64,000 nt of DNA, taken from contig WPIO01000092.1 in assembly GCA_009760855.2 (NCBI GenBank), positions 1,362,501 through 1,426,500 on the forward strand, read 5' to 3'. The DNA comes from Cristatella mucedo (Eukaryota; Bryozoa; Phylactolaemata; Cristatellidae). Of this stretch, positions 55,601 to 64,000 are shown one piece after another; within the stretch, counting starts at the first letter, position 1, and every line of letters begins with the position of its first letter. The position numbers and the translations under genes are program-made. The notes under the pieces are model-generated. The model was given only the letters and a program-made list of their open reading frames with translations. It searched no databases and was not told the origin of the DNA.

Positions 55601-58546
55601 TGTCTCCGGCTAACGGTCATCCAGTGAGCCTTTAAAATATTGGATATCCTAGCGATCGGTTCTTGGTCAACTTATTTACTCAATATAGACTCTCCCCTCT
55701 TGCCAATATAATTGCTAAGGACAATCCCAGCTTTTGTTTCCATGCAGAGTGCTTTGATCTCTCCGTACCGTCCATCACATTCGTACTTGGGTGACAGTAA
55801 ACTTTCTTAGTATGACCATTAAGCCAACTTACTGATTATGGGCAAACCTAGTGTGACTAAGAAATTAAGTAAGCCCAACCCTCAAAATAGGCTCAGCCAG
55901 CATGTCTCCTGTAGCCTCAGAACGGTATCTGTGTGTGCTTTTCCAAATGGATCTTTCACTATGACCACATCTCCCATAGTCAAGTCTGCCTACTTTCAGC
56001 TTATTAAAATTGCAAAAATTCAAACTGCCTTAGATAATGATGCTTCAGCCATGCTAGTCCATGCACTTGTAACATCCAATCTAGACTTTTGTAGCTCACT
56101 GCCTGTACATCTTCCTGTCTGTGCAGTGAGACACTTGTAGTTTTTGCAAACCTCTTAAGTTAGCCTTGTCTGTCATCAATGTTGCCACTGCCACACTACA
56201 TCACTTTACACCGACTTGCACGGCTCTCTAGCAAGCAGCCTATCGTCTTCATGCCTCAGATCCTTAATGTTGTCAGATTTCGGGTCCCTTCATTCTCTCG
56301 CCGGCCTACCTATTTGCAATAGCCTTGCCGATATTCGATCCTGGATATCGGAAAACTTCTTGAAACTAAATGATGATAAAACCGAACTGCGGCTCATAGG
56401 ACACCCTAAGCGTGTGGCTGGGTTAAAAGGCTTTGCCCTTCTAATAGGCGATGCTGCTGTGCGGCCATCACCACATGCTCGAAATTTATGTGTCGTTTTC
56501 ATCAGCTGCCTCGATTTTAAAAGCTTCATTCAGAAGACTGCTTCTACAGCTAGCCATCACGTCCGATCCCTATCCAAGATTAGGAGCTGTCTCCCAGTTG
56601 CTTGTAAAAAATTTAACTAGCTCCTTAGTTCTGTCTCGGCTTGATTATTGTAATTTCCTTTTGGCTGGGCTGCCAAAGAAAGCAACTATGCCACTGCAGC
56701 TGACTATGAATATGGCTGGAAGGCTAGTCTTCAAGTCCCAGAGGTTGGAGCACGTGTCTCCTTTGCTAAAAGAGCTAGGATGAATGCCGGTTGAGCAACG
56801 GGTTCAGAGCAAAGTTCTTATGTTGACCCACAAGGCCAGCCACGGCTTGGCTCCTTCGTACCTAGCTGAACTGCTGCACCAGTTTCAGCCTCTTCGCGTC
56901 CTCGGGTCCTGTGTGGACAATAAATTAGCTGTCCCATTCCTACGCTTAAAGACCGTTGGCGACAGAAGCTTTAGCTCTGCTGGTCCTAGACTGTGGAACT
57001 CGCATCCACAATTCTTCTGCAAAGACAACTACTCTCCTGGTGCCGACTATGGCTCTTTTTCAGCGGTCCTGAACTGCTACTTCTATGCTACTCACTACCT
57101 CAACTGCTGTCCTGACTCTGCTATGCTTCCCACTTTCTCTTTGTTGCGTGAAACGAAGTCTGTTGGCTACCGAATTCGTACCGAAAGCCGCTTAGGCTGT
57201 GAGTGCTTATACAAAACTCTCCTGCGTAACACCCACATAGTCTTTATGACTTTGTGGAGTTACAGACGGAGATACATTACATTATACTAGCTCCTAATCA
57301 GCTTTACATCACACCACCTGCTCATCGGCTTCTAGTCATTGAGCTTTGCCTCTAGGTAACCTCAAATACTTCGTAGGTTGTGCCGTCAGTTCATGCATTC
57401 CAAAAGACTTGAGCTCAGTACCGACTGACGTTTCGAGATCTTATGATGTGGTGACATTTTAAAGAAGCTAAAACCCACCTGTTCCTGACTGCACTTGCTC
57501 CGTCAGTGTGAATTTTCTTGTATTGGCTTACAAGTGCTGAAACTGTGCATGTTATCACTAACCACCTATGGACATGCTCCCTTTTCCAGCATATGCGAAA
57601 TGCCAAGTGATTTAGTTCTCTTAGCTTACTTTGCAAGCGTTCTATCGTTGTTAATATAAATCTGTTTTCATTAATTTGCAGTTTCTTAGTGTAGCGTAGA
57701 CTTGAAGCATTGCTGAGTTGTGCATGCTTACTACACCTGAGGGGTCCGGGAGGCTTGTTTATGCTTTTGAAAATCTGTTTTATTGTTCCTAGGAAGATGT
57801 CGTTCCCATTGAGTACGTGCTGCACCAGCAGGCACCTGAGCCGGAGCACTCTCTTCCACACAACGACTGGGTTAGCTGCGTTCAGGCTAATAGCAAACAG
57901 TAGGTGTATGATCACACATCCATGTGCGTGCATTGCGGGCTCAAAGTCCTCTGTTGAGAGCCGGAAATGGTTCTCGGTAGCTCAATCTGTAGTGGAGCAC
58001 CACGTCCGAAAAAACCCTAAGTTGTTTGATCAGTCCCTTCTTGGGGCAATGCTCTCATGGGGATCTGTGATTTCGAATTATTACTGCATGAATTTTCCGT
58101 ACCGTGTGCTTTGCATGCATTGTTCTGTCCTTGCCAAGTCACCACCTTGCCATCAACAATGGCCCAGCTTACTGCTGTATAGCGATTGCCACTATGTAAC
58201 CTCCTTTTTAGTTTGCTGACCGGCTCTTACGACTGCACATTGAGATTGTGGCTCATCGATGACATAAGCCGGGGTGGTTTGGTGACCATACCTGCCCACA
58301 GCCAGGAAGTTAAGTGCGTCGCCTGGATTAAGAGCTCTGGTAAGGCGGTACATGAGTATTTTCTCGAGACTCATAAAGTACTTTTAGTTCTTTTTCTTTA
58401 AAATTCTCTGCTTTCTGAGAAGCTGTCAAAATAACCCACGTGGGAAGCAGAGCACCATAGTACTTTTGATTACCACAGATTAAACCTTCCTCTTGCTCTG
58501 TCTCTCAAATCGGTCACCTAAACGTTGCATGTCCTCTTCTTGACAC

Positions 58547-58595
<49 letters not shown>

Positions 58596-61078
58596 ATGCG
58601 TGTGTGCGCACCTATCTATCTGCCCGATACCACGTCTGCTGTGCATAGGCGACTCACTTTTGCACAACAAAGTCAGCATATACTGTTAGGAAACCTGTGT
58701 CGTATATTAGCGTTTGTCTGGATTTTCTTATATGCACATCACTTACAATTAAACCTTTACAATGCTTCCACCACGATGCACCTTGACAAAGAGGGTTAAG
58801 TGCATTCACATAGGTCAAGCAAGCTTGTCTGCAACACTTCCAGGCCAAGCTGGATCCCGGAAATGTGCCATTGGTGGCATGGCAGATGAAAAAGGATTGC
58901 ATGAGTGATTGTTTCAATTAGGTCGGGGGGGAATGGGTAGGCTCACTCAGCAACATTCACTAGCGCGTTGTGAGTCTGTGTAGTTTGGACGTGATTGTAA
59001 TAATAAAAATCGATTTGTATAGCACCCTCAGAGAACTTAAATCTCTTTCTACGCACTTCACATATGCTTTAAAGGAAGCATGATCGAACGATTAGTGCTA
59101 ACTTGTACAATTTCAGCAAGCATGACATGGTTAGAGGAGACGTGCATAGTGTCAACATGTAAAATACGGTTAGTTGTAACATGCACAGTATCAGCACGCA
59201 TAAGCACACAAAGGACTAATCACATGGACCTACTAAATGCTATGATAAACATGCATTTTAGCTTTTTTTATGTCAAGTAATGGGATGTTGTGACATCAGT
59301 CGGGAGTGAATTCCAGGCTTTGGGAGCATAAGAACGAAAGGCATGATCTACAAACGATTTGAGCTTCGTACGAAGCAGCTGGAATCTGTTGTGGCCTATT
59401 GACGCTCAGCATTTGGTCGGTTTCAAAATTACATTTATTATAATAATGCACTTGATAAAGCGCCCTCGGAGAACTCAATCTCTCTCTAGGCGCTTTGCAT
59501 TTGCTGCAAAGGGAAATGCTATTGAATGGTGAGTAATATCATGCTTGATATAAAAAAAAATGAGTAACATGGTTAGGGGTGACATGCACAGGGTCAGCAT
59601 GCAAATGTGGTTAGTGGCAGCATGCGCAGTGTCAGCATGCATAAGCACATCAAGGACGAATCACAGGGACCCACTAAATGCTGTCCTAAATAGATGTGTA
59701 TTTAAGTTCCTTTTAAATGTGGTCAGGTCAGGGGATGTTGTGACGCTGGTCGAGAGGGAGTTCTAGGCTTTGGGAGCATACGAACTAAATGCACGGTCTC
59801 CAAAGGATTTGAGGTTTGTACGGGGTATTTGTAGACTGTTGGATTCCGAAAAGCGGGTGGTACGATGCTTGGCCTGATGGGGGAGTATATCTGAGAGGTA
59901 GGCTGGAGCCAAAGAATGAAGTGGCCTAAAAGTGAGCGACAAAACTTTGAAGTCAATCCGTTGCTTGACTGAATAGCTAAACAATGATTCTTTAAAGCAT
60001 GTGGTACAATGCCTGGGCTTGTGATGGAGTAGTTCTGATTGGTTGGCTGGAGCCAGAGAATGAAAGAACCTAAAAGTGAGTGACAGAACCTTGAAGTCGA
60101 TATGCTGCTTTATTGAGTCTCAGTTCAGTTTGGTAAGATGTGGTGTGATGTGGCATAAAGGCAACAGACAAGCCTGGCAGCCGAGTTTTGCCCTGATGTA
60201 AGTGCCTGAATGCACACGACGGGATGTCACAAATGCATGGACCAAGTTGGATGTGGTATGCCTCTCTACTACGCAAGCCCGAGTTTTAGCAGTTATTTAG
60301 CTGAAAGTAGGCTTGACAGTGGATTTTGTGCAGATGCACCGGGAGATATTGTTTCATAGCCGATTCAATTGATGAGCCGATGAGCTGATAGATCCAGCAG
60401 AGCTAGGGTAGTGACATTCCCGTCATCATTGCCACGTAGAATGTCACTGTTAACACGGAGGAGAGCAGTTTCAGTGGAGTGCTGCCTCTTAAACCCTGAT
60501 TGAAATGTTTCTGACATTTCATTATTTTCAGTATGTCCAACCAGCTGCTTAGCAACAATTTTTTCAAGAATCTTTGATAAGAAACAAAGAAGGGAAACTG
60601 GGCGATAGTTTGCAAGGACCTCTGAATCTAATCCAGGCTTTTTAAGTATGGGCCTAACGACTGCCGATTTGAAGGACTTGGGTACAACCCCCTTTTACCA
60701 AAGAAGCATTAAAAATCTTGCTTATGGCAGGGCTAAGTTGGTCTGCCAGTGAAGCCGGACAGCTGCCACCATCTGGCTATTCCGACGTCTGTAGCCCATC
60801 TATTCCCTGTGCAGTTAAGATTAGCTTATTGCAATGCTTCTAAAGATGCCCTCCCCCCCCCGTGCGCTTTCTCAGAAAATTCAGTTCTGAGTTTTCAGGC
60901 TAGTCTTTAGGGCGAGAGTTGATAGAAACCTCTCCCTTGATGGTGGAACTGCACGGGTCGCATATAGAAAAGCATATTTACTATACTATTCTTGCCAGAA
61001 TGTGGCCGTTTAAATTTAGGTCATCATTCGTAGTCAGTTTTAGATCGGCCAGGATCATAGATTAGTACAAACGATATG

Positions 61079-61164
<86 letters not shown>

Positions 61165-61221
61165 CATATGTATGTATATATATATATACACACACACACA
61201 TATATGTGTGTGTGTGCGTGC

Positions 61222-61263
<42 letters not shown>

Positions 61264-64000
61264 ATATATTAATCCGGGCTTCTTGTACTAGTTTGGTGCA
61301 GTCTCTCCTACTCAGTAGGTGATGCTATGTAGGCCATGCATCAGTGTTGATGCCATGCAAATTGTTCTTCTGTTTTGGCTGCTAGTCAATCTGTACCAGT
61401 GCAATTTGTCATGAAATGAGGTTGTTTACGAAGTGACTTGGGCGTGATGGAAAGAGATGCACATAGATGGGGTATGTTGTGACCGTGTGAGCAGAATCCA
61501 GCTTGTATTCATTGAAAATAAAAGGGGGCACCTGGCATATGATCAAGGATGCAAAATACAACAGCTGCATGCCAGTTAAAGAGGCCTAGTGACTGTATTC
61601 ATTATTCATTTTAAAGGGCCTGTGTATTTGTAATTACCCTGTTTGGTTCTATTTGGTGATATTGCCTTATGACTAGTTGGCAATTAGTGGTGCAGTAATT
61701 AGCAGGCTTGATGTATTCTGTGAAATTACAATTGAGTCCTCATATGAGAACATCGAATATAGGAATGCTCCTGCTTGTAAGAATAGCAGTTCCATTTCCC
61801 AGATTTACTCGAGCTATAGTCTCACTCCACACATGGGAATACTCCACCTATAAGAATGACCATTTGTTGGCCTAAGCATATTCTTATAAACGGAAGTGTC
61901 ACTGTATGTGACTCTGCTGCTTTCGGGTGCCTACTGGGCGTATGAATGCACATTGAACTAAGCGCAAGGTGCAATTATCTGTAACACGTTGCTTTCTATC
62001 CTGCATCGTCTTATGCCTAGGGAACGAAGCTCCGACACTTCATGGTACTGCCCCTGGGTGTGGGTAGCTGGAATCTCAGGGAGCGTACCAGGAGGCATGC
62101 TAGGGGGTGATAGGGGCTGGGCATATATGTCGATTTATGTGTTTTTTTGGGAAGGCCTGGAAGAAGCCAAAAGCTTGCCAGTGCATCGGCTTATAATCCT
62201 TCCAGAACACCTAAAGTTTGCACTAGCTCAAAAGAAAGTAAACGGTCACTGGTAGTTATAATCGTAATAATGAACAACAACAAGGTCCTTTGTAGTACTC
62301 TTGGGCTACTGCATTTGTCCGTGGACTATATTTAGGCTGAGATGGTAGCATATCAACTTCTTACTGAAAATAGTCGGCGTAATAACAGCAAGCATTGTCT
62401 TCCTAGCTGGTGATCATCAGTGTCTTCATGTTTGCATTAGTATGCTGGCCTAAGTATAATGCTTGCTCTTGCATGCTTGATACCATGCGTGTCACTTATA
62501 GGCCTTAGTTACTGATTCTTCTGCAGGGAGTTGTAAAGCACCGGGATAAGGATCAAGTTCCTTTAGGGTGCTATACAAACGATGTGTTATTATTATTTTT
62601 TTTATTATTAAATCCATTCTCGTTGACAAGCATATACTATGCTTGTCCCGTGTACTTGGAAGCATGGATGCAGCATATACTCGAATTTGCTAGGGTTTTA
62701 GTTTCACTGTAAACATAGTAAATTCCCGGGTAGGTCGAGTTGTAAGTTAGCCATAAGTTCTAGGTTTTAACTGCATATGAATTTGAGGCATGGTTACCTT
62801 AGATTTAAGGTTGGTTAGAGGCATAGCCAAACGACCCAGTGGATCATAATAATAAGATATTTATACAGTGCCCTTAGAGAACTTAGTCCCTTTTTTTGGC
62901 AATCTGTAAAGGAGGCATGGCCGAATGGTTAGTGGTAACACTGGGCCATGTCAACAGGCCCAGTGGTTATGGTGCTCGCCTCGGCCAAGGTCAACTTTAG
63001 TGTATTTTTAGACGGAGGTTGTAAGCTCGAGCCCCGTGGGATATGTGAAGCACCTGAATAGAGATTAAGTTCTCTTAGGGCAAAATACAAATGGATTTAA
63101 TCTTTAAAGATGTGAGTTGAAAACCCGAAGTGTAAGTAGTTTTGATAGATAAACCTAAGCGAGATTATGCATCGCCCGTAAAGTGAGTGACCGGACATTT
63201 GGAGTTGGTAATTGGCTTGAGGGTGAAGCCTGTGGAGGGCAAAGAGTGGTGAGTAAAGAGTAATTCACGACCGATGGACCTAGGCCAGCTGGGTACCATC
63301 TGTAATCATGTTACTGTACAGGCAGATACTCCTATATGGAGATTGCAACAAACTTGTAGATGGAGGTCGCCAATGCTTGGACTTGACCAAGCTTTTGCTT
63401 TGTCACTTAACAGAGGGTCGGTTTGTCTGAGGCCCTGGTGTGGTCATCCAGGGAAAGGTGATTTTTGGAATATGACATCCACAGTACATGCAAAAGCCGT
63501 ATGAGAGCAGTTGTATGCTTCACTCGACTGCCATAATGCCATAGCTGAACCGCAGAGGTTCTTTCCGAATTAAGTTCTGTGTGTAATCTGAATGCCGGCA
63601 CTCGTAGTGGTGGCCTAGCGATGCTTCGGGTAGTTGTTCGGAGTTCTGCATGCGCGGCTATCTTTGACAGTCGATGATGCATTTTTGATGCAGCACAGTG
63701 GTCGCTGTGTGGTCCAGCTTTTCGGAATCACGTCAATCACTTGACTGCAACTCCCAGCTCCTGTTTTCTCGAGTAGCTGGTCGGGGCTGTTGCTGCCAGC
63801 TCGGAAAATGCCCGGTGCGCAGTTCGTCTGCTATGAGCGGTCTGCTAGCCCAGTGCCGGTGTGTGGCTGGCTGCATGGGTTAGCTTGCTGTCATCGTTGC
63901 AGATGAGCCGTCTGCCGAGTCGACGTTCGTGAGCGGGTCGCACGATCAGTCGCTGCGCGTGTGGTCGTGGAACGGCAAGAAGAAGAGCGTCACGTGCCTC
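50974..64000 (+). CDS. WDR12: WDR12 (Ytm1 family) ribosome biogenesis protein, spliced, 3'-incomplete
   Basis: Six exons with matching phases give 195 continuous codons; the window ends inside exon 6. Residues about 7-93 form the NLE/ubiquitin-like domain: HVQVKF (7-12), [12 protein letters not shown] after exon 1, VEFDFLI (58-64), NEFLRSS, and EDVVPIEYV (85-93). The first WD repeat starts [13 protein letters not shown] (121-133) and the next holds [13 protein letters not shown] (171-183). This order and wording match animal WDR12; the usual length is about 420 residues, so roughly half is here. In the known family, WDR12 joins PES1 and BOP1 in the nucleolar PeBoW complex needed for 28S/5.8S rRNA maturation, and its NLE domain contacts the remodelling ATPase midasin. 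Exons: 50974-51026, 51286-51377, 54765-54871, 57793-57899, 58212-58339, 63903-64000. No in-frame stop occurs, so it looks functional. Confidence 0.95.
51286..51377 (+). CDS. WDR12: WDR12 exon 2
   Basis: Acceptor CCTTTCTAG before 51286. The first T completes residue 18 (AA+T, Asn). Residues 19-48 include [20 protein letters not shown], very close in layout to the human YAVDDVPFSIP region. Donor GTATCA at 51378. Ends with one leftover G. Confidence 0.93.
51600..52090 (+). mobile_element. LINE family B 3' portion, old, in WDR12 intron 2
   Basis: [29 protein letters not shown]-like remnants, TTGGCGACAGATGCTTTTTC and CAGAAATACATTAAATAG at the end. Frameshifted. Confidence 0.83.
52091..52479. other. 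Unassigned intron sequence with a C-run
   Basis: Part of WDR12 intron 2. A C12-type run lies at about 52360-52371. No repeat family recognised. Confidence 0.45.
52480..52655 (+). mobile_element. LINE family A 3'-tail fragment
   Basis: ACCATTCGATCGTGCTTCCT, TTGCACAAAATGTGAAGTGC, GAAAGAGG, GTGGGCACTATATCAAATG and an (ATT)n tail to about 52655. Confidence 0.78.
52656..54090 (-). mobile_element. LINE family A-like copy, reverse, diverged
   Basis: It shares the (ATT)n run with the previous fragment, tail-to-tail. On the minus strand it has the GTAAAGCGCTTGAATAAAGA 3' end, C-terminal ORF remnants, RVPQGSVLA (motif B) at about 53700-53725, and FDTIDHQI (motif A) at about 53935-53960. Divergence suggests an older subfamily or a related family. 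Confidence 0.72.
54203..54370 (-). mobile_element. tRNA-derived SINE S1 in WDR12 intron 2
   Basis: GATTAACCAGCCTCTTTTGT, ATAGCGACAGAAG, GGCTATCACCGCTGCTTGCA, GCAGGAATCGAACCCACGAC (B box on minus), CTCGGGACCGAGG (arm) and TACCTAGTGTGCCGTCACGG (A box on minus). Nearly complete. Confidence 0.9.
54471..54637. repeat. 167-bp direct repeat, upstream copy (before exon 3)
   Basis: Runs from TAAATGCTGTTGC to CTCTGGGCTTG. It is repeated with only scattered differences at 54912-55078. It lies in intron 2, 128 bp before exon 3. Confidence 0.92.
54765..54871 (+). CDS. WDR12: WDR12 exon 3
   Basis: Acceptor GCTTTGTAG before 54765. GA completes residue 49 (G+GA, Gly). Residues 50-84 include [18 protein letters not shown] and EEKAIST, the core of the NLE domain. 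Donor GTAAGA at 54872. Ends in phase 0. At 107 nt it is not a multiple of three, so skipping it would break the frame. Confidence 0.95.
54912..55078. repeat. 167-bp direct repeat, downstream copy (after exon 3)
   Basis: Matches 54471-54637 (TTTGACGACAGCGCTGATTG, CACTAGGATTCCCCTTGACA, GCCCAGTTAGGTCAACAATC, TACTGAGATAGCCTCTGGGC). It begins 40 bp after exon 3, offset 441 bp. Confidence 0.92.
55180..57660 (+). mobile_element. LINE family A-like copy, old, split by LINE B
   Basis: The 5' part (55180-56321) has [25 protein letters not shown] (motif A), and a decayed [20 protein letters not shown]. After the nested family B copy, sequence from about 57288 continues with TTCATGCATTCCAAAAGACT, ACTGTGCATGTTATCACTAA and a decayed hairpin near 57600-57640. 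It lies in WDR12 intron 3, same strand as the gene. Confidence 0.75.
56322..57287 (+). mobile_element. LINE family B, 5'-truncated, nested in LINE A
   Basis: Matches the 10.6-13.98 kb copy from about 13009 (GCCTTGCCGATATTCGATCC) to the GGAGATACATTACATTA end: [34 protein letters not shown] and [20 protein letters not shown] few frameshifts. Intermediate age. No clear target-site duplication. Confidence 0.88.
57793..57899 (+). CDS. WDR12: WDR12 exon 4
   Basis: Acceptor TTGTTCCTAG before 57793, phase 0. Residues 85-119 include EDVVPIEYV and [18 protein letters not shown], aligning with the EEVVEIEYV...APQPEQ...HDDW segment of other WDR12 proteins. Donor GTAGGT at 57900. Two leftover bases (CA). 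A TAG right behind the donor would stop a read-through product. Confidence 0.94.
58212..58339 (+). CDS. WDR12: WDR12 exon 5 (first WD40 repeat)
   Basis: Acceptor CCTTTTTAG before 58212. T completes residue 120 (CA+T, His). [13 protein letters not shown], then an insertion-like loop ([11 protein letters not shown]) and [16 protein letters not shown]. Donor GTAAGG at 58340. One leftover G. Confidence 0.95.
58340..58996. other. WDR12 intron 5, unassigned part with (TG)n
   Basis: A (TG)n run of about 45 bp at 58549-58595. The rest shows no repeat family or gene. Confidence 0.5.
58549..58595. repeat. (TG)n microsatellite
   Basis: About 22 TG dinucleotides followed by TGCATGCGTGTGTGCGCA, potential Z-DNA. 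Confidence 0.95.
58997..59395 (-). mobile_element. LINE family A 3' portion, reverse
   Basis: AATAATAAAAATCGATTTG tail, GCACCCTCAGAGAACTTAAA hairpin, 3' UTR and C-terminal remnants (TTCCAGGCTTTGGGAGCATA). Confidence 0.8.
59435..59975 (-). mobile_element. LINE family A copy, reverse, young
   Basis: TTATAATAATGCACTTGATA, hairpin, AACATGGTTAGGGGTGACAT and the ORF C-terminus (minus-strand [34 protein letters not shown]). Close to the 22.35 and 28.95 kb copies. Confidence 0.88.
59976..60384 (-). mobile_element. LINE family A internal fragment, reverse, old
   Basis: GTGGTACAATGCCTGGGCTT, GGTTGGCTGGAGCCAGAGAA, GTGAGTGACAGAACCTTGAA and ACGGGATGTCACAAATGCAT, to the GGGAGATATTG region. The tail is missing. 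Confidence 0.7.
60385..60760 (-). mobile_element. LINE family B RT fragment, reverse
   Basis: The minus strand encodes the family B segment around RT motif 1 to before motif [21 protein letters not shown]-like, [32 protein letters not shown] and [16 protein letters not shown]. It covers the position of the stop in the 10.6 kb copy (there at 12525). No 3' end. Confidence 0.85.
60761..62402. other. WDR12 intron 5, mostly unassigned
   Basis: Contains a C9 run near 60850 and the TG/TA array at 61076-61267. No gene or repeat family otherwise; short open frames such as 61989-62255 have no recognisable product. Confidence 0.5.
61076..61267. repeat. Compound (TG)n/(TA)n/(CA)n array with internal symmetry
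   Basis: (TG)~32, then TATATATATACATATGTATG, (TA)n, (CA)6, TATATG, (TG)n with GCGTGCGTGCG, and (TG)~16. The TG-TA block is followed by TA-CA, so the centre is an inverted repeat. Confidence 0.93.
62403..62602 (+). mobile_element. Repeat family C copy in WDR12 intron 5
   Basis: GCTGGTGATCATCAGTGTCT, TTCATGTTTGCATTAGTATG, ACTGATTCTTCTGCAGGGAG, TGTAAAGCACCGGGATAAGG, GGGTGCTATACAAACGATGT and a TTATTATT tail. Confidence 0.68.
62848..62946 (-). mobile_element. LINE family A tail fragment
   Basis: ATAATAATAAGATATTTATA, CAGTGCCCTTAGAGAACTTA, GTAAAGGAGGCATGGCCGAA and GGTTAGTGGTAACA. Confidence 0.7.
62950..63100 (+). mobile_element. SINE family S2 in WDR12 intron 5
   Basis: GGCCCAGTGGTTATGGTGCT (A-box-like), GCTCGAGCCCCGTGGG, GTGAAGCACCTGAATAGAGA, TTAAGTTCTCTTAGGGC and ATACAAATGG. 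The head and tail modules are both clear. Confidence 0.83.
63108..63485 (-). mobile_element. LINE family A-like remnant, reverse, old
   Basis: GTAAAGTGAGTGACCGGACA, GGTTGTAATTGGCTTG-like wording and GTGATTTTTGGAATATGACA correspond to the family A 3' ORF on the minus strand. Strongly diverged. Confidence 0.5.
63486..63902. other. End of WDR12 intron 5, unassigned
   Basis: No repeat recognised. It ends in GTCATCGTTGCAG, the exon 6 acceptor. Confidence 0.5.
63903..64000 (+). CDS. WDR12: WDR12 exon 6, cut by the window edge
   Basis: Acceptor TCGTTGCAG before 63903. AT completes residue 163 (G+AT, Asp). Residues 164-195 include [18 protein letters not shown] and KKKSVTC, the second WD40 repeat, aligning with the SMDQTILLWEWN segment of human WDR12. 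Unlike its introns, this exon is GC-rich. Confidence 0.94.

Noticed and set aside
58186-58401. Unspliced 71-codon WD40 protein
   Set aside because: It is exon 5 of WDR12 extended into the flanking introns. The phase-matched exon 58212-58339 explains it better.
60403-60615. Independent minus-strand gene in intron 5
   Set aside because: It matches the family B LINE reverse transcriptase in the wrong frame for most of its length. It is a LINE fragment.

Overview
This is eukaryotic nuclear DNA from an animal, most likely an invertebrate and possibly an arthropod; the species cannot be fixed from the sequence. The evidence is a spliced gene with GT-AG introns, many APE-type LINE retrotransposons, tRNA-derived SINEs and long GA/CT/TG microsatellites. 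There are no operons, rRNA genes, CRISPR arrays or plausible bacterial genes. The many arginine- or alanine-rich open frames at the left end are chance frames in GC-rich DNA.

The one host gene I can support is WDR12 (Ytm1 family, 60S ribosome biogenesis) on the + strand. Six exons run from the ATG at 50974 to the right edge of the window: 50974-51026, 51286-51377, 54765-54871, 57793-57899, 58212-58339 and 63903-64000. The splice phases fit at every junction and give 195 continuous codons: the NLE/ubiquitin-like domain and the first WD40 repeats. The remaining WD repeats lie beyond the window. Introns 2, 3 and 5 are packed with transposon copies.

Layout. 1-2.85 kb and 4.3-6.95 kb are GC- and CpG-rich with GA/CT microsatellites and no recognised gene. 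From 7 to 43 kb the DNA is mostly a layered graveyard of two LINE families. Family A has its own 3' UTR and an ATT-rich tail. Family B ends in a short TTACAT-type tail and has one nearly intact copy at about 10.6-13.98 kb. Interspersed are two tRNA-derived SINE families (S1, S2) and a third short repeat (C). Family A, S2 and C share the same 3' hairpin plus tail, which suggests the short elements use family A's reverse transcriptase. GC-rich unique islands occur at about 16.1-16.7, 25.3-25.5, 26.5-27.3, 30.6-31.7 and 45.8-47.2 kb. A 24-bp minisatellite lies at 44.5-44.8 kb. An AT-rich block at 47.2-50.0 kb differs sharply from everything around it and holds a decayed reading frame of unknown origin plus a possible pogo/Tigger-like element. 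It is followed by a candidate solo LTR and then WDR12.

The most informative observations are the WDR12 exon chain, a 167-bp direct repeat bracketing its exon 3, a twin-primed (5'-inverted) LINE insertion, a LINE-in-LINE insertion with a 10-bp target-site duplication, the shared LINE/SINE 3' tail, and the AT-rich decayed insert.
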